Shown piece by piece: positions 53,764 through 63,366 of a stretch of DNA of 64,000 nucleotides. The first letter of the stretch is position 1, and the number at the start of each line of letters is the position of its first letter. Source of the stretch: Nostoc sp. FACHB-280 (GTDB taxonomy: Bacteria; Cyanobacteriota; Cyanobacteriia; Cyanobacteriales; Nostocaceae). A program made the position numbers and the translations under genes. Where the stretch lies: the NCBI RefSeq assembly GCF_014697615.1, contig NZ_JACJSD010000031.1:1-64000 (forward strand), in the 5' to 3' direction. Under the pieces are notes generated by a model. That model ran no database searches and was not told the origin of the DNA. It saw only the letters and a program-made list of their open reading frames with translations.

Positions 53764-54840
53764 ATGCTTGATGCCATTATTATTCTCTCATTCATTTTGG
53801 CAGCAGCAGGCATAGGTTTCTACAGCACCGATCTACTACCAGATGGCACGCTAGATCGAGTGACCAACCTAGAAGCTTTACGCCTCACAGTTGCCGTCTT
53901 TGCCGCCATTATTGGCGGTGCAGTTGGACTGAGTTTCCAGACGACTTATCGTCGCCTAGAGGCACAAGTCCGGGAAATGCCACTGGAAGTAATCTTAACG
54001 CGTGCCATTGGATTAGTCATTGGCTTACTACTGGCAAACTTAATGCTGGCTCCGCTATTTTTGCTACCTATACCGCCAGATTTTAGTTTTATCAAACCCT
54101 TGGTGGCAGTTGTGGGTAGTATTATTTTAGCTGTTACAGGCATGAATTTGGCCGATACCCACGGGCGAGGATTACTGCGATTAATTAATCCGAATACTGT
54201 GGAAACAATGGTAGCAGAAGGTACATTAAAACCTGCCAATACCAAAGTTTTAGATACTAGCTGCATAATTGATGGTCGTATTGAAGCACTACTAGAAACA
54301 GGGTTTTTGGAAGGGCCAATCATCGTGCCACAATTTGTCTTACAGGAATTGCAGCAAGTGGCTGATGCCAGCAAAGACCAAAAGCGGGTGCGGGGAAGAC
54401 GCGGTTTAGAAATTCTCAACCGCATTAAAGAAGCGTACCCAGAACGCATTTTAATTAACCCCATCGACTACGATGATATTGCCACCGTAGACGCGAAATT
54501 AGTCCGCTTTGCCCAAGAAATCAACGCAACACTGCTAACCAACGACTACAACTTGTCTAAAGTAGCCAGCGTGCAGAAAGTACCCGTGTTGAACGTCAAC
54601 GATTTAGTTAACGCCGTTCGTCCGACTTATTTACCAGGCGATAACCTCGACCTCAAAATTCTCAAAGAAGGCAAAGAACCAAGTCAAGGTATTGGCTATT
54701 TAGATGACGGGACAATGGTGGTCGTTGAAGAAGGTAGCGGTTATGTGGGGGGTGAACTGCGCGTAGTCGTCACCAGCGCCTTACAAACCTCAGCCGGACG
54801 CATGATTTTTGCCAAACCCCAAGCTTCAGCATTAGCGTGA
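53764..54840 (+). CDS. PIN/TRAM domain membrane protein (YacL-like)
   Basis: 358 residues. Four hydrophobic segments in 1-130 (IIILSFILAAAGIGFYS, LTVAVFAAIIGGAVGL, ITRAIGLVIGLLLANLML-like, LVAVVGSIILAVTG). A PIN nuclease domain follows: VLDTSCIIDGRIEALL, FVLQELQQVADA, TLLTNDYNLSKVA. A C-terminal TRAM domain (GIGYLDDGTMVVVEEGSGYVG) ends the protein. It is like Bacillus YacL; the target RNA is unknown. Confidence 0.9.
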   Translation: MLDAIIILSFILAAAGIGFYSTDLLPDGTLDRVTNLEALRLTVAVFAAIIGGAVGLSFQTTYRRLEAQVREMPLEVILTRAIGLVIGLLLANLMLAPLFLLPIPPDFSFIKPLVAVVGSIILAVTGMNLADTHGRGLLRLINPNTVETMVAEGTLKPANTKVLDTSCIIDGRIEALLETGFLEGPIIVPQFVLQELQQVADASKDQKRVRGRRGLEILNRIKEAYPERILINPIDYDDIATVDAKLVRFAQEINATLLTNDYNLSKVASVQKVPVLNVNDLVNAVRPTYLPGDNLDLKILKEGKEPSQGIGYLDDGTMVVVEEGSGYVGGELRVVVTSALQTSAGRMIFAKPQASALA

Positions 54841-55014
54841 GGGAAATGTCTGGTTCAATCACAATTAAATCATGCACAAGTGATGCGATCGGTGTAGCAA
54901 ACCTGCACCGATTATTTTTTTATTTTGTTATTAGTAATTTCGCGTATGATTTTTTGTGAAATGTGTATCTATAAAACGCATATTTATTATATTTAAATTT
55001 TGCATTATTTATGT

Positions 55015-55461
55015 ATGGTAAAACTCTACTATCGTGGAATGGTGGCGCAAAATGGCAAACCCAAAATAGGTCGAAGTGCCAGACTATTAGGAATTAGACC
55101 AGGCATTGATATAAACGTTGAGCAAATGCCTGTAGGTTATCTTGATGAGCAAGGCTATTTGTTAGCAGAGTCAGAACGTGAGGTTCGAGGAGAGCTTGTT
55201 ACTGTCGCCATCAAAGATACAAAGGGAATGTCTGTTTCTTTATCCATTGAAGCTTTACCAGCATTTCGTAAACCTCAAAAATTTGGTGGAACTGGCAAAT
55301 ATCCTCTGTGGCAAATTGATGATAGTGATATTACTGGAGATTTACAAGCTATTCAAGATAGCCCAACCCACGTTAGCATTATACCGAGAGTTACAATGTC
55401 TTTAGAAAGGTACGAATTAGCATTAGCAAACACCAAAAACTATTGGCAGAGAGTAGATTAA
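55015..55461 (+). CDS. Hypothetical protein (gene A of a two-gene unit)
   Basis: 148 residues with no recognised domain. Segments LYYRGMVAQNGKPKIGRSARLLGIRPG and VSLSIEALPAFRKPQKFGGTGKYPLWQI look like a compact beta-rich fold. ATG 55015 is taken; a TTG at 55000 is possible. It ends 26 bp before gene B. Codon use is AT-rich compared with flanking housekeeping genes, hinting at transferred DNA. Confidence 0.6.
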   Translation: MVKLYYRGMVAQNGKPKIGRSARLLGIRPGIDINVEQMPVGYLDEQGYLLAESEREVRGELVTVAIKDTKGMSVSLSIEALPAFRKPQKFGGTGKYPLWQIDDSDITGDLQAIQDSPTHVSIIPRVTMSLERYELALANTKNYWQRVD

Positions 55462-55487
55462 AACTATGAAACTAGGAAGCTAAAAAC

Positions 55488-56015
55488 ATGGCATGGATAT
55501 TTAGTTTATCAGCAGAATGTGGGTCTAATGAAAGCACTGCTCATAAATTTGCTCAACATTTTATAGGGCAAATATTTATACTCTCAAATGGTAATTCATG
55601 CCTATGTCACGTAGACACATTTCAAGATATAGAAAGCAATTGGTGGTGTCGTGTTTACCCCAGTAATATTAGTGAAGTGGGAATAGATAGCCCAGAAAGT
55701 GCTTATTTAATGACAGAATTAGGTATTTTACTATATCAAAAACTACGCCTTGCTCCTCCATTTCGTTATGCCTTAGTAGGTGTGGAAGTTGATGAATTTA
55801 GAACATACAGTGAATTAATTGAAGACTTACCTAATTTATCGATTCCTGGATTAGTTTTATCGCAAATAATTGAACAGGAAGTAGCAATATTACCTATTTT
55901 TAGACAATTTAGCTCTGGTTATATTTGGCAACCTTATCAGGGAGAAATTTATAATCCTTTAATGGTATCGCCAGAGTTAAAAACCAAACTTGATGAACTT
56001 TTGGTTATAAGTTGA
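55488..56015 (+). CDS. Hypothetical protein (gene B of a two-gene unit)
   Basis: 175 residues, soluble, acidic. FRYALVGVEVDEFRTYSELIEDLPNLSIPGLVLS and IESNWWCRVYPSNISEVGID are distinctive but unrecognised. It directly follows gene A, so the two are probably one transcript. It could be an immunity or partner protein; this is inference from pairing only. Confidence 0.6.
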   Translation: MAWIFSLSAECGSNESTAHKFAQHFIGQIFILSNGNSCLCHVDTFQDIESNWWCRVYPSNISEVGIDSPESAYLMTELGILLYQKLRLAPPFRYALVGVEVDEFRTYSELIEDLPNLSIPGLVLSQIIEQEVAILPIFRQFSSGYIWQPYQGEIYNPLMVSPELKTKLDELLVIS

Positions 56016-56061
56016 ATTTAAGCTTTGATTGATCAAATAAAGAGTATAATTTGAATTATAT

Positions 56062-56337
56062 TTAGTTCCGCTCATGATTTGTTTGTCTAATAAATATAAT
56101 TGCGAATAAATTAATAATAGGCAAAATCAATAATGTGAAGATTAAAGTAAAGATAAGAAGAGTGCGATCGCGCGGTTTATCGGGATGAACAATCTCATGT
56201 TTTAAAATCCCATTCACGTATCTTTTCTCTATTTTAGTCATTACACATTTATATTGATATTCGACTTCAAATCTTTCATCTTTTACATAATCATTCAACC
56301 AATATTCATCACAACGATAACTATAAAAACCCGCCAA
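56062..56337 (-). CDS. Small membrane protein, hypothetical
   Basis: 91 residues from a TTG, or 59 from the ATG at 56241. One or two hydrophobic segments (LLIFTLIFTLLILPIINLFAIIFI) near the C-terminus. Polar N-terminus with YxYxCxxYW. No family recognised; it could be spurious. Confidence 0.4.
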   Translation of the reverse strand: MAGFYSYRCDEYWLNDYVKDERFEVEYQYKCVMTKIEKRYVNGILKHEIVHPDKPRDRTLLIFTLIFTLLILPIINLFAIIFIRQTNHERN

Positions 56338-56499
56338 AATTTCTTAGCAACCAGCAATATTTGTCGTTCTTACTTTTTATATAAAATATTATTTTTACTT
56401 ATTTCCCTAAAGTAAACTTTAGTTAAAAGCAGTGTTACTACTGATTACAGTATAAAAACTATTTGGCTATTTTAAGTATAAACAGGAGAAATATTTAAT

Positions 56500-56823
56500 A
56501 TGGATATTGTACAATCTCAACAAATTATTGAACAATCTTTAAATGCTCTTTTAACTCAAAGTCCTGATAGTCTTGAGAAAGTCAAGCAAATACTAGGAAT
56601 GATAGTACATGGTGTTCAGGTATTTGGTTCAATTAGCGTATTAAGTTTCAAATCTTCTGAATTGGTTGTATTAGCAAATCAGTTGCTAAATTTATTACTG
56701 ACAGGAGGATCAATTCATGAAATAGCTATAGCTTTATTAAATTTTGCTACTTCTTTAGGATTATCTATAGAAGTTATTACTCAATTGCTCCAAATAATTG
56801 TACAAATATTAGCATTTTTCTAA
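56500..56823 (+). CDS. Small hydrophobic hypothetical protein
   Basis: 107 residues, mostly alternating hydrophobic helices (LVVLANQLLNLLLTGGSIHEIAIALLNFATSLGLSIEVITQLLQIIVQILAFF). SD AGGAGA upstream (56482-56487). Helical, amphipathic; no family recognised. It lies in the AT-rich block 55-58 kb. Confidence 0.5.
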   Translation: MDIVQSQQIIEQSLNALLTQSPDSLEKVKQILGMIVHGVQVFGSISVLSFKSSELVVLANQLLNLLLTGGSIHEIAIALLNFATSLGLSIEVITQLLQIIVQILAFF

Positions 56824-56991
56824 AAAAGCACCTTTAATTATTGCTTGTATACATTTAATAACTTATTTTTAGTAAGTGTAACTGCTTAATTTGAATCTTT
56901 CTTTATTAGAATAGCCGTATTCTTTCTGAAGGTATTTGCTTAATGTTGATGATAATTTATAGCTGATTTCAATAATATAAGCGGGGTAATC

Positions 56992-57807
56992 GTGGTAAAT
57001 ACTATAGAAACTAGTCAACAAATATCTCTATCGATAGGATTACCTGAAGAAGCTTCAAAAGCTTTAATAAATAGCAAAAACTTTTTAAATGAAACTACTC
57101 ACAACACTATTAATAACATTACAGACATAACTCATAAGTCTCTAAATGGTGTTACTGAATCAGCAGAAAAAGCTAATCATTCTTTAAGCAAAATAGCTGA
57201 TGTGGCAAAACACACTGTAACTGAAAATGTAGGAAATACAGCTAATAATGTAAGCGAAATTACTAATCAAACTTTTGGTGCAATAACTGAACAAGCAAAA
57301 CACACAGGGCATGATATTGTCAATTCTGTTGAAGGTAAATTTCAGCAATTAGAACAATTAAGTAATACTATATCAACAGAAATCGAACGAACTATTAATT
57401 CTTTAATTAATCATCAGCTAGATAACGTTCAGCGTTGGGTTGATACTCACCCTGTGATATATTGGGGGCTGAATTTTTTAAATTGGGGCGTTAATCACCC
57501 TCTCTTTGGTTTAGTTATTGTTTTACTAGCAGTATTTATTATTTGGCAATTATTTAAAGCTTTCGGTCGTTTGTTAGAAAAAGGTTTATTAACTACCTTA
57601 ACAGCACCTTTTAAATTAATGAAACCATTATTTAAATTTAGTTTTAAGCCGTTAAGTTTCCTAGCAGGTAATTCAAAAGACGAGCTTCTAAACTCACAGT
57701 ATAAGCAAGATAAACTCAGCCAACTATTAAACAGGCTAGAATCTATTAAGCAAGAACAAAATGACATTCTCCAAGAAATTACAGCAATAGTTTCAGCTAA
57801 CAAGTAA
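56992..57807 (+). CDS. Hypothetical protein: helical repeats plus membrane segment
   Basis: 271 residues from GTG 56992. Residues 20-130 are heptad-rich (NxxxxITNxT, TESAEKANHSLSKIADVAKHTV) and apolipoprotein-like. One strong TM is at about 165-190 (HPLFGLVIVLLAVFIIWQLFKAFG), and a coiled-coil ends the protein (LSQLLNRLESIKQEQNDILQEI). It could be a membrane scaffold; unknown. Confidence 0.55.
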   Translation: MVNTIETSQQISLSIGLPEEASKALINSKNFLNETTHNTINNITDITHKSLNGVTESAEKANHSLSKIADVAKHTVTENVGNTANNVSEITNQTFGAITEQAKHTGHDIVNSVEGKFQQLEQLSNTISTEIERTINSLINHQLDNVQRWVDTHPVIYWGLNFLNWGVNHPLFGLVIVLLAVFIIWQLFKAFGRLLEKGLLTTLTAPFKLMKPLFKFSFKPLSFLAGNSKDELLNSQYKQDKLSQLLNRLESIKQEQNDILQEITAIVSANK

Positions 57808-57858
57808 AATTATTTGCAGCATTTATTACAAACTCTCACCGCCTCGCTCTAAATTAAT

Positions 57859-58263
57859 CTAATAAATCAACCAATTTTCTAACTGTAAATCTTTAACTCT
57901 GGTTAAATCTGAATCGTGAGAAACTAAAATTAAATTATTAACTATGGCGGTAGCAGCTATCAGAATATCTGCATCCTGAATAATTGTGCCTCTGCCTTTT
58001 AAATCAGCATGTATTTCTGCGGCTTTTTGAAAAATTCTAATATCATCTAAAAATAAAATAGGATAATCTTGGCAAAATTGTTGAAATAAAGCTAGTTTTT
58101 TAGTGGCATTACTACTTAACAATCCTCTTTGAATTTCATAGTAGGTTATACCACTAATGCCAAGAAATTCACCTTGTCGCCTTATTTCTGTAATTTTCAA
58201 TCCTATTTGAATATTTTGTTTTAGTGATGCTGAAACAATATTAGTATCTAATAAATAACCCAT
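57859..58263 (-). CDS. VapC-type PIN domain toxin
   Basis: 134 residues. PIN core: GYLLDTNIVSASL (first Asp), ITYYEIQRGLL (Glu), IQDADILIAATAIVNNLILVSHDSDL (Asp residues). These acidic residues form the Mg2+ ribonuclease site. Its ATG 58263 touches the stop of the upstream antitoxin ORF, as in translationally coupled toxin-antitoxin pairs. Confidence 0.9.
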   Translation of the reverse strand: MGYLLDTNIVSASLKQNIQIGLKITEIRRQGEFLGISGITYYEIQRGLLSSNATKKLALFQQFCQDYPILFLDDIRIFQKAAEIHADLKGRGTIIQDADILIAATAIVNNLILVSHDSDLTRVKDLQLENWLIY

Positions 58264-58551
58264 CTATCCTCGTTTTACAGCTTCATCAAAAATTTGCATT
58301 TGCTCTGGAGTAAAATCATTGAGCATTCCTGAAACTAAATGTAAAGATAAAATACTTTTCACTCGTTTTGTTAATTCTTCTTCAGAAATATTATTAATAT
58401 CAGGAACAGATTTAGGGTCAAAAAGACGATTAATTAGTTCAATCATTTCTTGTTTATCTAGGTTTTCTTGATAAATAGGATTATTATCAATTAATGTTGT
58501 GACAATTTCGGGTAATTTTTGAAAGTTAGATTGATAATTAATCAAAGTCAT
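58264..58551 (-). CDS. Putative antitoxin of the VapC pair
   Basis: 95 residues upstream of the PIN toxin with adjacent start/stop. It is helical (NLDKQEMIELINRLFDP, EEELTKRVKSILSLHLVSGML) with no obvious DNA-binding fold. It is assigned as antitoxin by position only; it does not look like a standard VapB AbrB-type antitoxin. Confidence 0.65.
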   Translation of the reverse strand: MTLINYQSNFQKLPEIVTTLIDNNPIYQENLDKQEMIELINRLFDPKSVPDINNISEEELTKRVKSILSLHLVSGMLNDFTPEQMQIFDEAVKRG

Positions 58552-58628
58552 ATTGAAAAATCCTCAAAATAAGGCAATTAAATTCTATGTTAGCAGCTAG
58601 AATTTCACTGAAAATATAGTAATTGACA

Positions 58629-58667
58629 AAAAAACAGCCGCCTCCACGAGAGAAGCAGCTGTTTTTT
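58629..58667 (-). terminator. groEL terminator
   Basis: AAAAAACAGC (58629-58638) pairs with GCTGTTTTTT (58658-58667), 21 bp before the groEL stop on the minus strand. The hairpin has an inner GC-rich stem and U-tract. Confidence 0.85.
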
Positions 58668-58687
58668 ATTTATGTGACTACAGAGTG

Positions 58688-60358
<1,671 letters not shown>

Positions 60359-60422
60359 TCAGTTGTTTTTTGTCATTTGTCATTTGTCCAGGGACTTTTG
60401 ACTTGTGACTTTTGACTTTTGA

Positions 60423-60734
60423 CTAGGAAACGATTGCTAGAATGTCTTTTTCAGAGAGCAGCACATACTCGTCAGTGCCGAGTTTCACATCTGTGCCAGC
60501 ATATTTGGAGTACAGAACTTTGTCTCCAACCTTGACTTCTAACTCTTGACGGCTACCGTCATCGTTACGTTTGCCAGCACCAAGAGCAACAACTTCCCCT
60601 ACTTGGGGCTTTTCTTTGGCGGTGTCAGGCAAGTACAGACCACCTGCGGTCTTTTCTTCTGATGCGCTTACTTTGACAAAAACGCGATCGCCTAAAGGTT
60701 TAACTGTAGATACGCTTAAAGATACAGCTGCCAT
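60423..60734 (-). CDS. groES: Co-chaperonin GroES
   Basis: 103 residues. [44 protein letters not shown] and [19 protein letters not shown] fit Cpn10. First gene of the groESL operon, controlled by CIRCE at 60751-60777 and the K-box at 60817-60832. Confidence 0.98.
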   Translation of the reverse strand: MAAVSLSVSTVKPLGDRVFVKVSASEEKTAGGLYLPDTAKEKPQVGEVVALGAGKRNDDGSRQELEVKVGDKVLYSKYAGTDVKLGTDEYVLLSEKDILAIVS

Positions 60735-60750
60735 ACAAATTTCTCCAGAG

Positions 60751-60777
60751 TTAGCACTCTCAACTCTTGAGTGCTAA
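60751..60777 (-). promoter_or_regulatory. CIRCE operator upstream of groES
   Basis: TTAGCACTC-N9-GAGTGCTAA, a perfect match to the HrcA-binding CIRCE element. It lies 16 nt upstream of the groES start codon, probably in the leader. Confidence 0.97.
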
Positions 60778-60816
60778 TTTACCGAAGAAAAGCCTGTAAT
60801 GGCAATATTTTGTGAT

Positions 60817-60832
60817 GTACGGGTTTCCGAAC
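60817..60832 (-). promoter_or_regulatory. K-box upstream of groESL
   Basis: On the minus strand, GTTCGGAAACCCGTAC matches GTTCGG-NNAN-CCNNAC, the K-box reported for light- and heat-responsive groE transcription in cyanobacteria. It is 39 nt upstream of CIRCE. Confidence 0.8.
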
Positions 60833-62001
60833 TCTGGGCAGGAGGTAGGAGGCAGAAGGTTAATAGATAGACACAATACGCGTAGTCATCGCTATTTTCT
60901 CTCCCCTGCCCTTCTTTTCCCTGCACCCTGACACCCGAATTTCTCACGTATGGGTAGGGTATGTGGGGAGTGTGGGGAGAGAGGGGGGAAAGATTTCTTC
61001 ACTATCCTCCCACCCTTCCCACACCCCTCCTTTCCCCACTCCCTACCTTCCGTAATCGGAAGTTCACTTAAGTATTAGTACCTAATTAGGTTTAATTTTC
61101 TGATTTCCATCCGTAAGTTACGAATATTTTTATATGGTCAACTTTATTTGCAAAGCTTGGAAATTGTTATAGAACAGTAAACAGGGAGCCACAAATGAGT
61201 AACAATACCAAGATTCAACAACTATCACATCGACCAAACCATTAAATATGTAGACCACAAGAAAACCTTAAGTAATTGTGTAAAAATTTTAGGAATTGCC
61301 AAAAATCAGCGACATATTCTTATGTGTACTGACGACACAGTTGCTAACTCTGGTTAACAGCAAGTTATTTGGTAGTTCTGGGAAGGCTTAAATCAGCTAA
61401 TCAAGAACTCAAACTTGGTTAAAAGTGATGAAAGTTTACCCCTCTGCATCTTGACAATTCAAGACAATTGCTTGCCACTTTGTTGTTCTAGACAGATAAT
61501 GGTTTTCTGCTCGGATGGTGGTGTCTGGTATCGCCAAGCAAATTTGCAAGTTACTGAGAGGATCATCCAAACATACTTGATCGGCATAATGGTGGTAGAA
61601 GAATTTGCATTTTTAACCCATCTTTGCCGGAAATTCCCCTACTTGCTTGTTAACATCTGATAAGGCTTCACATCCGCAGGATATAGTAAAGCAGTACGCT
61701 GATGAAAGTGCAGGTTGTTATAAAGCTGGGGTCATCGTAAGCCAATACTTACTAGTGAATGGCAGATGATTATTATTCAATCAGTGTTTTTTCACCCGCA
61801 CCTTTCAAAGCGATATATAATAGCGCATTATAATTACTACTGCTCTACGTATCCTTACCGGACTTTTGCCAATGAGCTAGTGGTCTTAAATAAGGTGAGA
61901 ACCGCTTTTGAGACTTCGAGGACACAAAGGCAAGTTAAGTGGGAAAAAAGACAACATCTCGATAAATCCACCATTATTAAGGATAACCATTCAAGACCTT
62001 G
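60833..62001. other. 1.2-kb intergenic region between groES and the response regulator
   Basis: No clear gene. At about 60952-61053 a long imperfect purine/pyrimidine inverted repeat occurs (GTAGGGTATGTGGGGAGTG ... CACTCCCTACC). At 61194 a 15-residue ORF (MSNNTKIQQLSHRPNH) is too short to support. The stretch 61415-62000 holds only short unrecognised ORFs. Confidence 0.5.
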
Positions 62002-62679
62002 ATGGATCGAAGCGCGACAAGTGCCACTGCTATGAAAGAGCCCAGCATGAAAGATCACAAACGCCTTCTACTAATTGATGACGACCCTAACCTCATCTTG
62101 CTGGTAAAGGATTACTTGGAATTTAGAGGATATGAAGTCGTCACTGCTGAAAATGGACGCGAAGCTCTGGAAATTCTAGAGCATGACGTTCCAGATATGA
62201 TCATCTGTGACGTAATGATGCCGGAAATGGACGGTTACACTTTTGTAGAACAAGTCCGGCAAAACGAACGTACTAGTTGGATTCCTGTTTTATTCCTATC
62301 AGCTAAGGGACAAAGTGCTGACCGAGTTAAAGGTTTAAATAAAGGCGCTGACGTATATATGGTCAAGCCTTTTGAACCAGAAGAACTTGTAGCACAAGTC
62401 GAATCTTCGCTGAAACAAACTATCCGTTGGAAGGAACACCAAGCCAAAGGCGGGGAAAATGGTTCTCGCATTCAAGTTCCTTTTGATGTACAGCTAACTC
62501 CAACCGAACTGAAAGTAGTACAGTTCGTAGCTAGGGGTTTAGCGAACCGAGAAATCGCTGAAGAATTAAATGTTAGTCAGCGTACCGTTGAAAGCCATGT
62601 GTCCAATATGTTGGGCAAAACCAATCTTCATAACCGCACTGAATTAGCGCGGTGGGCGATTGAAAATCAAATGGCTTAA
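62002..62679 (+). CDS. NarL/LuxR-type response regulator
   Basis: 225 residues. Receiver: LLLIDDDPNLILLVKDYLE, phospho-Asp in IICDVMMPEMDGYTF, Lys in YMVKPFEPEEL. The C-terminal LuxR/NarL HTH is LTPTELKVVQFVARGLANREIAEELNVSQRTVESHVSNMLGKTNLHNRTELARW. In Synechococcus and Synechocystis the NarL-type Rre1 activates groESL and hspA; whether this is Rre1 is unproven. Other starts: ATG 62032 and 62047 (MKDHKR). It is divergent from groESL across 1.2 kb. Confidence 0.9.
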   Translation: MDRSATSATAMKEPSMKDHKRLLLIDDDPNLILLVKDYLEFRGYEVVTAENGREALEILEHDVPDMIICDVMMPEMDGYTFVEQVRQNERTSWIPVLFLSAKGQSADRVKGLNKGADVYMVKPFEPEELVAQVESSLKQTIRWKEHQAKGGENGSRIQVPFDVQLTPTELKVVQFVARGLANREIAEELNVSQRTVESHVSNMLGKTNLHNRTELARWAIENQMA

Positions 62680-62895
62680 AAGGCTTTCAGCATTCAGCCG
62701 TCAGCTTTTTACTGTTTCACTGACCGCTGATAGCTGAAAGCTGGTATATCAGCTAGTACTCATGAAAGAGAGACTAGAGACTAAGTACTAGAGGCTGGAG
62801 ACAAAAGAGCAGTATTTTTACTCAGCATTTAGCACTTAGTACTCAGCACTTTTTCTGTTCAGAATGGCTGCTTTTCAACAGTTAGAGAAAAAGCA
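62680..62895. other. Repeat-rich intergenic region
   Basis: TTCAGCATTCAGCCGTCAGC followed by GACCGCTGATAGCTGAAAGCTGG forms an imperfect hairpin (about 62687-62745). Further repeats of the ACTAGAGACTAAGTACTAGAGG and ACTCAGCACTT kinds follow to about 62850. No gene. Confidence 0.6.
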
Positions 62896-63016
62896 GCTAT
62901 AGCAGTCGAAGTACAGGCGAGGAAATTTCAAAAGCACGAATGCTAGGCACAGTGAGACTTTTACCTCCTGCCTTCTCCTCTGGTTGGTGGGCGTAGCTGA
63001 ACCACTGCCTCCTGCT
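62896..63016 (+). repeat. About 120-bp dispersed element, copy 3 (degraded)
   Basis: CTATAGCAGTCGAAG ... GACTTTTACCTCCTGCC ... GGTTGGTGGGCGTAGCTGAA then CCACTGCCTCCTGC. It aligns with copies at 38334 and 42027 at its ends, with a diverged middle. Confidence 0.7.
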
Positions 63017-63283
63017 ATAAATCCTGATAAAATGTGCCAATCTCAACAACAGCGCACCCCATTGAATAATCAGTCATTCCAAGAGTAAGTGACTTCAGCA
63101 ATTATTACTGGTTAATAGTTATTGAAAGTACAGCGCAAATGGTGTGATTGCATCTACCCTCCTTGGGGTAATCACTTTTTAGATTTTGGATTCGGATCTG
63201 CTGTGCATCAGTGCTAAGACATAACAAAAATGCGGAAATGGTGAATCCTGCAAGCAATCCACTGCATCACTTTAGCCAAAGAT

Positions 63284-63324
63284 TAAAAGCGATCGCCTCA
63301 ACATCATATAGGCGATCGCTTTTA
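63284..63324. terminator. Hairpin made of two inverted HIP1-containing arms
   Basis: TAAAAGCGATCGCCT (63284-63298) and AGGCGATCGCTTTTA (63310-63324) are perfect 15-bp complements with an 11-nt loop. Each arm contains GCGATCGC and A/T tails. It lies 43 nt after the DUF3386 stop on its 3' side, so it may end that transcript. Confidence 0.75.
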
Positions 63325-63366
63325 GTTTTAATTCAAAATTTGAGAAATTCAGCACTGTGGCCTAGC

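Noticed and set aside
61415-62000. Short plus-strand ORFs of 78-81 residues between groES and the response regulator
   Set aside because: No recognisable protein family, composition not gene-like, and no consistent start signals; treated as non-coding.
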